Shown here piece after piece: positions 26,576-34,864 of a stretch of 64,000 nt of DNA. The stretch spans positions 19,304 to 83,303 of the forward strand of contig JAFTPR010000008.1 in assembly GCA_017463145.1 (NCBI GenBank), in the 5' to 3' direction. Position 1 is the first letter of the stretch. Every line of letters starts with the position of its first letter. The notes under the pieces are model-generated. The model saw only the letters and a program-made list of their open reading frames with translations. It did no database searches and was not told the DNA's origin. A program made the translations under genes and the position numbers. Origin of the DNA: Clostridia bacterium (lineage in GTDB: Bacteria; Bacillota; Clostridia; Christensenellales; Borkfalkiaceae).

Positions 26576-28009
26576 TTAGATGATACAGTTTTCGTCTTTT
26601 GCGGGAAGGGAATCGAGTTCCTTTTTCTTCTCTGCATAGCCCGCTTTGCCAAGGAGCGCAAAAGTTGCTTTTTTGCCCTCTTCCACGCCCGGTTGATTGA
26701 ACGTGTTGATGTTGAGCATTGCGCCCGCGTACGCCGTTTGCATTTCAAACAGGAACAGAAGCTGACCGAGCGTGAATGCGTTGAGTTCGGGCAACCAAAG
26801 CGTATAGTTCATTCTGCCCGCTTTCGTGAGCGCGTATGCCGTAGCGGCGTTTTCCGCTTGGATAAGCTCTTCCATTGTGTGACCGCCGAGGAATGCTACG
26901 TCGGGGATATTCTCGCAGCCGTGGGGGATAGGCATTTCACAAGCATACTTTTTGAGGGAAAGGAAAGTGACTACTTTATCGAAAGGACCTTCCGTATACA
27001 GCTGTACTTGCGAGTGCTGATCGGTTACGCCCAGCGATTTGACGGGTGTTTGACCGACGTTGCAGGGCTGACCGTCCAACGTTTCGTTTTTGCCCAATGA
27101 TTCCGCCCAAAGCTGGCAATACCAATCGGCAAGCGTTTTCAAATTGTCCGAATAGGGCATCATAACGCCGACGTTCTTACCCTCTTCCATTGCCGCAATT
27201 TGCAATACTGCGGACATAAGGGCGGGGTTTTTGCGCATGGTGGGGGTGTGGCAGAGGTAATCCATATACGCCGCGCCTGCAAGCAGACCTTTGATATCGA
27301 TACCGACCACCGCCGCGGGCAGAAGTCCTACGGGGCAAAGCTGGGAGAATCTGCCGCCTACGCCGTCGGGGAGGATATAGCTCTTGATACCGCCGCATTC
27401 GTCGGAAATCTTTTTGAGGTTGCCCTTGTTGGCGTCCGTCGTGAAGATAACGTTTTCTTTCACGTTCACGCCCGCTTTTTTCAACAGGTCGAGGATAATC
27501 AGGTATTGGGTCATGGTTTCGCTCGTCGCGCCCGATTTGGAAACGACGTTGAAACACGTTTTTGCAGGATCGATTACGTCCAACAAATCCCGCATTCTTA
27601 CGGGGTCTACGTTGTCCTCTACGTAAAATTTAGGACCTTTTCTTTTGTTCTTGGGTAAATCGTTGTAATGCAAATGGCAAAGCGCATTGAACGCCATGAT
27701 AGGACCAAGCGCGCTGCCGCCGATACCGAGTACTACGAAATATTGGAATTTCGAGCGAATTTTTCTTGCTGTTTCGAGGATATCCGCAACAATTTCTTTT
27801 TGGTTGTAGGGAAGCTCCGTCCAACCCATATACAGCTCGTCCTTGCCTCTGTTTTCTTTCACGTAACGGAACGCTTTTGCTGCGCGGCTGGCATACGAAG
27901 AAAGCTTTTTTTGCGTAAAGCCTTTGTCGCCCAAAAACGTGTCCATCATATTGTTGTAGTCAAGCGTGACGCGCATAGAGTTGCGCCATTCTTTGGTCTT
28001 GTAGCTCAT
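26576..28009 (-). CDS. pgi: Glucose-6-phosphate isomerase
   Basis: 477 residues. VVLGIGGSALGP, the sugar-phosphate site VSKSGATSET, GVGGRFS and the C-terminal FNQPGVEEGKK are PGI signatures. The enzyme interconverts glucose 6-phosphate and fructose 6-phosphate in glycolysis. The ribosome site AAGGAGATATC precedes the ATG. It is a single-gene unit between mazF and spoVB. Confidence 0.95.
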   Translation of the reverse strand: MSYKTKEWRNSMRVTLDYNNMMDTFLGDKGFTQKKLSSYASRAAKAFRYVKENRGKDELYMGWTELPYNQKEIVADILETARKIRSKFQYFVVLGIGGSALGPIMAFNALCHLHYNDLPKNKRKGPKFYVEDNVDPVRMRDLLDVIDPAKTCFNVVSKSGATSETMTQYLIILDLLKKAGVNVKENVIFTTDANKGNLKKISDECGGIKSYILPDGVGGRFSQLCPVGLLPAAVVGIDIKGLLAGAAYMDYLCHTPTMRKNPALMSAVLQIAAMEEGKNVGVMMPYSDNLKTLADWYCQLWAESLGKNETLDGQPCNVGQTPVKSLGVTDQHSQVQLYTEGPFDKVVTFLSLKKYACEMPIPHGCENIPDVAFLGGHTMEELIQAENAATAYALTKAGRMNYTLWLPELNAFTLGQLLFLFEMQTAYAGAMLNINTFNQPGVEEGKKATFALLGKAGYAEKKKELDSLPAKDENCII

Positions 28010-28107
28010 TTGATATCTCCTTAAATAATTTCTAACGCTATTATTGTACTCTTTCTTGCCCTAAAAGTCAAGGACAAGAGGGCAAAAAAGCCAAAATCGT
28101 AACAAAA

Positions 28108-29610
28108 TTATTTTGTGGGGGCAGAGCTTTTCGGGAAAAGCAAAACGGCAAGCCCGCAAACGCCGAACAGCGCAATGCCTGCAAAAAGCAGCGCGAGGTA
28201 TTCCCCGCAGATTTTTTGAAAAAGGGAGGCAAAAAGCGCGCCTGAGGGGAACGCTACGCATAAAAACGACGCCAAATAGACAAGTAAGGATAGAAACGCC
28301 TTTTTTTGCGAAGCGAACAGACCTGCGCATTTTCGCTTTAACAGCAACAGGTTGCAAAAGGCGGTGACGGTAAAGCTTGCGCCGATTCCGAGTATGTACG
28401 AATAAATACCGCATACCGACGGCAAAAGTGTAATACAAAGAAACATTGCCGCCGCGCCGAGGAAGTAGAAGATAAAGGTTTGTTTTTCAAAACCGAGAGA
28501 ATTGAGCATACCCGTCGTAATCATAGAAAGACTGATCGGGATTAAAACGGGACAGGCTTTTTTAATCATTTCGCCCGCCAAGACGGAAGAAAAAGCGATA
28601 CGTCCAAACGTTTCGCCAAGCGTGAAAAAGAAAGGAAGAAGCATACAGGCGATAATGAGCGATATGCGAATACCGCGCCCAACGTTTTTATACAGTCGGG
28701 TCGTGTTGCCTGCGTAAAAGTCCTCCGAAAGCTCGGGAATGAGTACCAGCGAGAAAGAGCCGATAAGCGTGGCGGGGATTGTCAGTACGGGCATCACCAT
28801 ACCCGTTACTACGCCGAACAGCTTGATTGCTTCTGCGGAAGAAACGCCCGTCCGAATAAGCATAGCGGGCAATAATACGGCGATTGCGGAGTTGACGAGT
28901 GAGCTGCTTAAACGTACGGAAGTGATAGGCAGGGTCGCGTTGAATAGGGGTTTTAGTTGACTTTTCGGGGAAGAAAGCTTTCCGCCGAACAGTAAAAAAC
29001 ACAAAACGACGAGTACGAAAGAAAACAGGCACGCAAGGGCAGTCGAAAACGCCACGCCCTTTGCGCCCGCCAGCGGATCTGTCGTGTTTTTAAGGAGTAA
29101 TATTCCCAAGATGACCATAACGGTTTCTTCCGCAAGCTCTAAAATGGCAGAGGTAAAAAAATGCTTGTTTGCCCAAAGCTCGCCGCGAATTACGTCGTAT
29201 ACGGCGGAGTAGGAGAGCGATAAAAGAAGTATTTGAAATACGGGAAATACACGCTTATCCGAAAAGAGGGAAAAGCGGCTTCCTACCGTCCCGAACAGAA
29301 TTGTAATCGGCAACGTCAGGCAAAGGCTGAGCGTAAGCCCTGCCGACAGCGCACCCCGTTCCGCCTTGATATCGCCGTCCGCTTTGCCTTTGGCAATCAG
29401 TCTTGTGACCGTGACAGGTATACCGCCCGCGCCGAGCGTGTGCAAAACGGCGTATACGGAAAACGCCATTTGGTAAAGTCCCATGCCCTCTGCTCCAATC
29501 AAGCGAGCGAGTACGATACGGTATAAGAAGCCGAGCGCGCGTTCGAGAACGGATATACCCGTAACGAGCGAGGCGTTTTTCAAAACGCGGTTTTTGGAAA
29601 GGTCTTTCAT
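28108..29610 (-). CDS. spoVB: SpoVB-like lipid II/oligosaccharide flippase
   Basis: 500 residues with about 14 transmembrane segments. The N-terminus (TGISVLERALGFLYRIVLARLIGAEGMGLYQMAF) is the SpoVB/MviN-like polysaccharide transport signature. SpoVB of B. subtilis is needed for spore cortex synthesis and is thought to flip lipid-linked cortex precursor. No ribosome site precedes the ATG. A sigma-E-like promoter ends six bases upstream, which fits mother-cell expression and leaderless initiation. It is divergent from a LysM gene. Confidence 0.87.
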   Translation of the reverse strand: MKDLSKNRVLKNASLVTGISVLERALGFLYRIVLARLIGAEGMGLYQMAFSVYAVLHTLGAGGIPVTVTRLIAKGKADGDIKAERGALSAGLTLSLCLTLPITILFGTVGSRFSLFSDKRVFPVFQILLLSLSYSAVYDVIRGELWANKHFFTSAILELAEETVMVILGILLLKNTTDPLAGAKGVAFSTALACLFSFVLVVLCFLLFGGKLSSPKSQLKPLFNATLPITSVRLSSSLVNSAIAVLLPAMLIRTGVSSAEAIKLFGVVTGMVMPVLTIPATLIGSFSLVLIPELSEDFYAGNTTRLYKNVGRGIRISLIIACMLLPFFFTLGETFGRIAFSSVLAGEMIKKACPVLIPISLSMITTGMLNSLGFEKQTFIFYFLGAAAMFLCITLLPSVCGIYSYILGIGASFTVTAFCNLLLLKRKCAGLFASQKKAFLSLLVYLASFLCVAFPSGALFASLFQKICGEYLALLFAGIALFGVCGLAVLLFPKSSAPTK

Positions 29611-29616
29611 ACGTAT

Positions 29617-29646
29617 ATTGTACGAGCTTTCCCTATGGAATTATGA
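29617..29646 (-). promoter_or_regulatory. Sigma-E-like promoter of spoVB
   Basis: On the minus strand: TCATAAT (29646-29640), 15 bases, CGTACAAT (29624-29617). The sigma-E consensus is about KMATATT, 13-15 bases, CATACANT. No good sigma-A -35 is present at a usable distance. The ATG is six bases beyond the -10. Confidence 0.5.
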
Positions 29647-29680
29647 CAAAATACTTTCCAAAGCGGTATGGAATAAAAAG

Positions 29681-29709
29681 ACATATTTATAAAAGAAGAA
29701 ACATATAGT
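29681..29709 (+). promoter_or_regulatory. Sigma-E/K-like promoter of the LysM gene
   Basis: ACATATT (29681-29687), 14 bases, CATATAGT (29702-29709). It resembles mother-cell sigma promoters; the -10 also fits the sigma-K form CATANNNTA. The ATG follows five bases later without a ribosome site. Confidence 0.45.
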
Positions 29710-29714
29710 ATGCT

Positions 29715-29993
29715 ATGTTGAAGTCGGGTTGGGTAAGATTTTATAAGGTGAAGGAGGGGCAGACGCTCGAAGCGATTGCCGCGTTTTTCTGCGTGTCGGC
29801 GTATTTGCTTGCAGAGCGCAACGGTTTGACGGAAGAACCGCAGGCAGGGGTATTGCTTGAAATACCGTCTGCGCGCGGGAATGCGTACACCGTCAAGCCG
29901 GGTGATACGAAAACGCTTCTTTGCGGAAGCGAGGAAGCGTATAACGCAAAAAATACGCAGGTCTTTTATTACGGTATGCGCGCGATACTGTAA
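29715..29993 (+). CDS. LysM domain protein, probably spore-associated
   Basis: 92 residues. A LysM-like repeat fills about 8-55 (YKVKEGQTLEAIAAFFCVSAYLLAERNGL), and a shorter second one follows (YTVKPGDT). There is no signal peptide, as in spore coat/cortex proteins of the SafA group that are made in the mother cell. Support for a spore role comes from the divergent spoVB gene and the sigma-E/K-like promoter. The peptidoglycan partner is inferred from the fold. Confidence 0.7.
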   Translation: MLKSGWVRFYKVKEGQTLEAIAAFFCVSAYLLAERNGLTEEPQAGVLLEIPSARGNAYTVKPGDTKTLLCGSEEAYNAKNTQVFYYGMRAIL

Positions 29994-30055
29994 CAATTTA
30001 TTTGGGGAAAGGCATAGGATATAACAGTAATTGATTACGCAGGAGGTTTACATAT

Positions 30056-30709
30056 ATGTCCTTTTATTGCAATTTCCAATCGGATAAATGCCCCGGTCAA
30101 ATTACGGGCAATCCGTTGAACGGTTTAACAGAAAAAGTTTGTATTCAGGCGGAACGCATTTTCGACGCGTGTATCAAGCAAACGCAGCTTGAAAACTACT
30201 CGTTGACGCTTACCGACCTTACGCCCGAAAATCCTACGTATCCGTTGACCTTCGTCAGCGCGCGTTCGACGACGGCGGAAGCTACGGTGACTAATTTGAA
30301 CGTGGAACGCCAAGCGGATAAACATTGCGCTCGCGTGCAAGCGACGGTCAGCGTGCCGCTTGAAGTATTGTACACCGACGCGGCGGGTGTGGAAGGGAGC
30401 GCAACGGCGATTGTGAGTATCAATCAAGACGTGCTTTTGTACGTGCCTGCGCCCTCGATCATTCCTTTCAGCGTGAAGGCTGTGGTCAGCGCGGTCGTTC
30501 CCGACGGTGTGTACAATCCCGAAACGCAGGGCTTTACCGTGTCTGTGTGCATTACGGTCATTTTGAAGATCGCTATGCCCGTCGAGATACTCGTACCTTC
30601 GTACGGCTATTGCGCAATTCCGCCCGCGCAGGAATACTCGCAAGAAGTTTGCGCAGGGTTCTTTGAATTGCCCTTATATCCCCAAGGTAATTGCCGCCCG
30701 TGCAAGTAA
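30056..30709 (+). CDS. Conserved clostridial Cys-containing protein, possible spore coat component
   Basis: 217 residues without signal peptide or membrane helix. Cys residues cluster at the ends (CNFQSDKC near 5-12; a CRPC-type end). The middle is beta-rich (ARVQATVSVPLEVLYTDAAG, SINQDVLLYVPAPSIIPFSV). It resembles uncharacterised proteins that I associate with spore-forming clostridia, from memory only. It has a strong AGGAGG ribosome site. CATAGGATA near 30012, just upstream, recalls the sigma-K -10 pattern. It is followed by a terminator. Confidence 0.6.
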   Translation: MSFYCNFQSDKCPGQITGNPLNGLTEKVCIQAERIFDACIKQTQLENYSLTLTDLTPENPTYPLTFVSARSTTAEATVTNLNVERQADKHCARVQATVSVPLEVLYTDAAGVEGSATAIVSINQDVLLYVPAPSIIPFSVKAVVSAVVPDGVYNPETQGFTVSVCITVILKIAMPVEILVPSYGYCAIPPAQEYSQEVCAGFFELPLYPQGNCRPCK

Positions 30710-30724
30710 AACGTGCAAAAAAGG

Positions 30725-30753
30725 AAAAGACGGTGAAAACCGTCTTTTTTCTT
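30725..30753 (+). terminator. Terminator
   Basis: AAAAGACGG (30725-30733) with CCGTCTTTT (30740-30748) and T run. Confidence 0.8.
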
Positions 30754-30754
30754 G

Positions 30755-30789
30755 TTGCATTTTCTGTAAGAAAATGGTATAATACGGGT
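30755..30789 (+). promoter_or_regulatory. Promoter for a leaderless gene
   Basis: TTGCAT (30755-30760), exactly 17 bases, TATAAT (30778-30783), then six bases to the ATG at 30790. No ribosome site is possible. Confidence 0.75.
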
Positions 30790-31485
30790 ATGAACGTTTA
30801 TGCAATAGGGGATTTGCACCTTTCTTTCGCTGTTGAAAAGCCGATGGATATTTTCGGCGGGAATTGGGAAGGGCATTTCGATAAAATTAAATGCGATTGG
30901 TTAAACACCGTAACGGCAGAGGACGTCGTTCTGATTTGTGGGGATATCAGCTGGGCAATGAAGCTTTCCGAGGCGATTATTGATTTAAACGAGATTGCCA
31001 AGCTTCCCGGAAAAAAAGTGCTTATTCGCGGCAATCACGATTATTGGTGGAACGGGATTACCAAGCTCCGCGCCGCCGCTCCCGACGACAGCTTTTATTT
31101 CTTGCAAACGGATGCGGTGAAGATCGGGGAATACGTGTTTGTCGGTTCTCGGGGTTGGACGTGTCCCGGCAGTCCCGATTTTTCTGAACAGGACGAAAAA
31201 ATCTATCTGCGGGAAGCGGAGCGCTTCCGTTTGGCGTTCAAGGACGCAAAGCGTTTGCTTACAGGCGAAGAAAAGCTCGTTGCGCTGTCGCACTTTCCGC
31301 CTTTTTCCGTCAAGAACGGCGAAACGCTGTTTACGGGTATCTTTGAAGAAGCGGGGGTGGATAAAGCGGTGTTCGGGCATATCCACGGTACGGCGTATTT
31401 CCCGTTAAAGACGGAAAAAAACGGCGTGGAATACACGCTTGCTTCCTGCGATAAGGTGGGGTTTAAGCTTGTAAAATTGTATTGA
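30790..31485 (+). CDS. Metallophosphoesterase
   Basis: 231 residues of the calcineurin-like family. Metal-binding motifs are in order: the Asp and His of GDLH (near 7), GDISW (near 59), GNHDYWW (near 85), SHFP (near 168) and GHIHG (near 200). The group is common in clostridia and its substrate is not established. The ATG at 30790 is the first codon after the promoter's expected start site, a clear leaderless case. In-frame codons further upstream lie in the preceding terminator and are rejected. Confidence 0.87.
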   Translation: MNVYAIGDLHLSFAVEKPMDIFGGNWEGHFDKIKCDWLNTVTAEDVVLICGDISWAMKLSEAIIDLNEIAKLPGKKVLIRGNHDYWWNGITKLRAAAPDDSFYFLQTDAVKIGEYVFVGSRGWTCPGSPDFSEQDEKIYLREAERFRLAFKDAKRLLTGEEKLVALSHFPPFSVKNGETLFTGIFEEAGVDKAVFGHIHGTAYFPLKTEKNGVEYTLASCDKVGFKLVKLY

Positions 31486-31520
31486 TTTTGCAAAGATTTT
31501 CAAAACCCTCGTTTTTATCC

Positions 31521-31549
31521 TTTACAACAAAAGAAAAAAGTGGTATAAT
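31521..31549 (+). promoter_or_regulatory. Promoter of the pyrimidine operon
   Basis: TTTACA (31521-31526), 17 bases, TATAAT (31544-31549). It drives pyrB and, by spacing, the genes to pyrE. Confidence 0.75.
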
Positions 31550-31573
31550 ACTTTCGATACAACGAAACAACCG

Positions 31574-31632
31574 AAACGGTACAACCGTTTTAGATGCGTT
31601 TTGGGCGGTTCGTGCCAAAACGCTATTTTTAC
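31574..31632 (+). promoter_or_regulatory. Putative attenuator in the pyrB leader
   Basis: A small hairpin, AAACGGT (31574-31580) with ACCGTTT (31584-31590), is followed by a terminator-like hairpin. The latter pairs GCGTTTTGG (31596-31604) with CCAAAACGC (31615-31623) and continues with TATTTTTA. CGTTTT of the first hairpin is also similar to the 5' arm of the second. The terminator sits between the promoter and the pyrB ribosome site. No clear PyrR binding-loop sequence was recognised. Confidence 0.55.
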
Positions 31633-31643
31633 GGGAGAAATTT

Positions 31644-32573
31644 ATGCTCAAAAGAAAAGATTTATTGGGACTCATCGATCTGACGGAGGAAGAGCTTGGC
31701 GAAATCCTCGACGTTGCGGCGGATATGAAAAGACATCTTCGCGACGGCGATAAGAATTTGCCCTACCTCAAAGGCAAAACGGCAACTATTCTGTTTTACG
31801 AGAATTCCACGCGTACGCGGACAAGCTTCGAGCTTGCTGCCAAGTACCTCGGCGCAACGGTCATCAATATCGCCGCAGGCACTTCGTCGGTGGCAAAGGG
31901 CGAAACGCTTGTGGATACGGGAAAAACGCTGGACGCGCAGCTCAATGATTTCCTCGTGATGCGTCACCCTATGGGCGGCGCGCCCTATCTTCTTGCCAAA
32001 GTGGCGAAAGCGGGCGTGCTCAACGCGGGCGACGGTATGAACGAACATCCTACGCAAGCGCTCCTCGATATGCTGACAATGAAGGAACATTTCGGTTCTC
32101 TCAAAGGCTTGGAAGTGGCAATCGTCGGGGATATCAAGCACTCGCGCGTGGCGAAATCGAATTTGTTCGGCTTGAAAACAATGGGCGCAAACGTGCGTAT
32201 TTTTGCGCCTGAAACGTTGATACCCAAAGGTTTTGATAAGTTGGGCGCAACGATTTGCAAGAGTAAGGAAGAGGCGCTTGACGGCGCGGATGTCGTAATG
32301 GGGTTGCGCATACAGCTCGAACGTCAACAGGCGGGGAACTTCCCCTCCCTCAACGAATACGCGCATTTCTACGGCATAGAGGGCAAGGCGTTGAAACTTG
32401 CAAAGCCCAATGCAATCGTTATGCACCCCGGTCCTGTCAACAGGGGCGTGGAGCTGACGGGCAAGGTAATCGACCACGAAAAGAGCCGTATCGAAGAGCA
32501 GGTATTTTCGGGTATTGCCGTGCGTATGGCGTGCTTGAAGCTTTTGAACGATTACAGAGAATACACAAAGTAA
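31644..32573 (+). CDS. pyrB: Aspartate carbamoyltransferase catalytic subunit
   Basis: 309 residues. The carbamoyl-phosphate motif STRTRTSFE, NEHPTQALLD, GDIKHSRVAKSN and HPGPVNRGVE are diagnostic of PyrB rather than ornithine carbamoyltransferase. It catalyses the first committed step of UMP synthesis. The ATG at 31644 follows GGGAG. No pyrI regulatory subunit is seen, so this should be the unregulated trimer form typical of Bacillota. It is first in pyrB-C-F-K-(glycerate kinase)-D-E. Confidence 0.95.
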   Translation: MLKRKDLLGLIDLTEEELGEILDVAADMKRHLRDGDKNLPYLKGKTATILFYENSTRTRTSFELAAKYLGATVINIAAGTSSVAKGETLVDTGKTLDAQLNDFLVMRHPMGGAPYLLAKVAKAGVLNAGDGMNEHPTQALLDMLTMKEHFGSLKGLEVAIVGDIKHSRVAKSNLFGLKTMGANVRIFAPETLIPKGFDKLGATICKSKEEALDGADVVMGLRIQLERQQAGNFPSLNEYAHFYGIEGKALKLAKPNAIVMHPGPVNRGVELTGKVIDHEKSRIEEQVFSGIAVRMACLKLLNDYREYTK

Positions 32574-32586
32574 GGAGAAGAAACGA

Positions 32587-33849
32587 ATGATCATTAGAAA
32601 CGGCAACGTAGTGCTTGCAAACGAAGTAGTAAAAACGGACGTGCTTATCCAAGGTGGTAAGATTGTGAAGATTGCCAACGACATTCCCGCAAACGGGGAA
32701 GCAGAGATCGACGCAAGCGGGAAACACGTATTCCCCGGGCTTATCGATATGCACGTGCATTTGCGCGATCCCGGATTTGAATATAAAGAAGATATCGAAA
32801 GCGGCTCGAAAGCGGCGGTCAAGGGCGGTTTTACACAAATTTGCTGTATGCCCAACACCGACCCTGTTGCAGACAATAAAGTGGTGGTAAGCTATATCAA
32901 GCACAAGGCGCAAGAGGTAGGGCTTTGCAAAGTGCATCCGATCGGCGCGATTACGAAAGGTTTGAAAGGCGAACAGCTCGCCGAGATCGGCGAAATGAAG
33001 AATGCGGGCGCGGTTGCAATTTCCGACGACGGCGTGACGGTGAAAAGCTCCCGTATTATGCGCCTTGCAATGGAATACGCAAGCGGCTTCGGCGTAAAGT
33101 GCCTTTGCCATTGCGAGGATAAAGAACTTGTGGACGGCGGCGTTGTGAATGAGGGCGTAAGCTCCACGATTGCAGGTTTAAAAGGTATTCCCCGCGCTTC
33201 GGAAGATATCATTATCGCAAGGGAAATTGCTTTGGCGGAAAGCCTTGATGTGCCCGTGCACATCTGTCACGTTTCCACGCATAGCGGCGTACGCCTTATC
33301 CGTGACGCAAAAAAAGCGGGCGTAAAGGTCACGGCGGAAACTTGCCCGCATTACTTCTCCGTGACGGACGAAATCGTGCGTACGTTTGATACGCGTACGA
33401 AAGTCAACCCGCCTATCCGCGAGGAGATTGACCGTCAGGCAATCTTGGCAGGTTTAAAGGACGGCACGCTCGATTGTATCGTTACCGATCACGCGCCGCA
33501 CCATATCAACGATAAAAACGTTGAATACAACCTTGCCGCATTCGGGATCAGCGGTATCGAAACGTCGCTTGGTTTTGCAATCACGTATTTGTACAAAACG
33601 GGCGTTTTGACGTTGCCTGAGATTGCAGAAAAAATGTCTGCCGCGCCCGCTAAAATTTTGGGTTTGCAAGGCGGTAAAATCGCCGAGGGTGAAGTTGCGG
33701 ATATCACGATTGCAGATCTCGACGAGAAATGGACGGTAGATCCTGCGAAGTTTATCAGTAAAGGCAAAAATAACCCGTTTGGCGGGTACGAGTTGTTCGG
33801 CGCGGTTAAATATACGATCGTGGACGGCGAAATTAAATACAAGGCGTAA
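32587..33849 (+). CDS. pyrC: Dihydroorotase
   Basis: 420 residues, class I amidohydrolase. DMHVHLRDPG carries the first zinc His pair, followed by the GGFTQICCMPNT segment, HICHVST and the catalytic TDHAPH. It closes carbamoyl-aspartate to dihydroorotate. It lies 13 bases after pyrB, with AAGGAG as its ribosome site. Confidence 0.95.
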   Translation: MIIRNGNVVLANEVVKTDVLIQGGKIVKIANDIPANGEAEIDASGKHVFPGLIDMHVHLRDPGFEYKEDIESGSKAAVKGGFTQICCMPNTDPVADNKVVVSYIKHKAQEVGLCKVHPIGAITKGLKGEQLAEIGEMKNAGAVAISDDGVTVKSSRIMRLAMEYASGFGVKCLCHCEDKELVDGGVVNEGVSSTIAGLKGIPRASEDIIIAREIALAESLDVPVHICHVSTHSGVRLIRDAKKAGVKVTAETCPHYFSVTDEIVRTFDTRTKVNPPIREEIDRQAILAGLKDGTLDCIVTDHAPHHINDKNVEYNLAAFGISGIETSLGFAITYLYKTGVLTLPEIAEKMSAAPAKILGLQGGKIAEGEVADITIADLDEKWTVDPAKFISKGKNNPFGGYELFGAVKYTIVDGEIKYKA

Positions 33850-33859
33850 GGAGAAAACT

Positions 33860-34768
33860 ATGATTACGGATAGACTTATAGAAAAAATTATTGATTTGCA
33901 AAATCCCACGTGCGTAGGCTTGGATACGTCTTTTGCATATCTGCCCGAAGAAATGCAAGCGGGTGTAAATTCCTTTGAAAAGGTAGCGGAACGCATTTAC
34001 GATTTCAACGAAAAGCTGATTAATACGCTCTGCGATATTATTCCCTCCGTCAAGGTGCAAATCGCTTATTACGAAGCGTACGGCGCAGCGGGCTTGAAAG
34101 CGTACGAGGAAACGCTCAAATATGCGGCGAAAAAAGATCTCGTCGTCATTGCCGACGCAAAGCGCAACGATATTGGTTCTACGGCGGCTTGCTATGCCAA
34201 AGCGTTCCTCGGCGAAACGGAAGTGAATACAAATACATTTCAAGCTTTCCCCTCCGACTACGTGACGGTGAACGGGTATCTCGGTACGGACGGTATTGCG
34301 CCGTTCGTAGAAGAATGTGAAAAGAACGAAAAGGGTATTTTCGTACTTGTTAAGACCTCCAACCCGTCGAGCGGGGAATTGCAAAACCTTGTTTTGGAAA
34401 ACGGCGTACCCGTGTACGAGTATATGGGCGGTTTGGTGGAGAAATGGGGCGAAAGCACAATCGGCAAATACGGATATTCGGCGGTTGGCGCAGTCGTCGG
34501 GGCAACGCACCCCACGGAAGCGAAACGCTTGCGCGAGGTTCTGCCGCATATTTTCTTCCTGATCCCCGGCTACGGCGCGCAGGGCGGTAATGCGCAAATG
34601 TTGAAAAGCTGTTTCGGTGCAAACGGACTTGGCGGCGTTGTGAACAACTCCCGCGGAATCCTCTGCGCCTACAAAAAGCGCGGCGGCACGTTCTATGAAG
34701 CGGCTCGTGCGGCGACGGTGGAAATGCAGAGGGATTTGTCGGAAGTTATCGGCAAAATGTATAAATAA
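33860..34768 (+). CDS. pyrF: Orotidine 5'-phosphate decarboxylase
   Basis: 302 residues, the longer type 2 PyrF. The catalytic motif is DAKRNDIGSTAACYAKA near residue 94, and the phosphate-binding end is IPGYGAQGGNA. It forms UMP from OMP. The ATG at 33860 follows AAGGAG, 10 bases after pyrC. A 96-base gap separates it from pyrK. Confidence 0.95.
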   Translation: MITDRLIEKIIDLQNPTCVGLDTSFAYLPEEMQAGVNSFEKVAERIYDFNEKLINTLCDIIPSVKVQIAYYEAYGAAGLKAYEETLKYAAKKDLVVIADAKRNDIGSTAACYAKAFLGETEVNTNTFQAFPSDYVTVNGYLGTDGIAPFVEECEKNEKGIFVLVKTSNPSSGELQNLVLENGVPVYEYMGGLVEKWGESTIGKYGYSAVGAVVGATHPTEAKRLREVLPHIFFLIPGYGAQGGNAQMLKSCFGANGLGGVVNNSRGILCAYKKRGGTFYEAARAATVEMQRDLSEVIGKMYK

Positions 34769-34864
34769 AAAGAGGAATACGCGGCGCAATGCTTCGTCAA
34801 GCGCTGTTTACGCAAAGTAAACTCCTTATAGGTACAGTACAACAACACTCCAAACAGGTGTATT

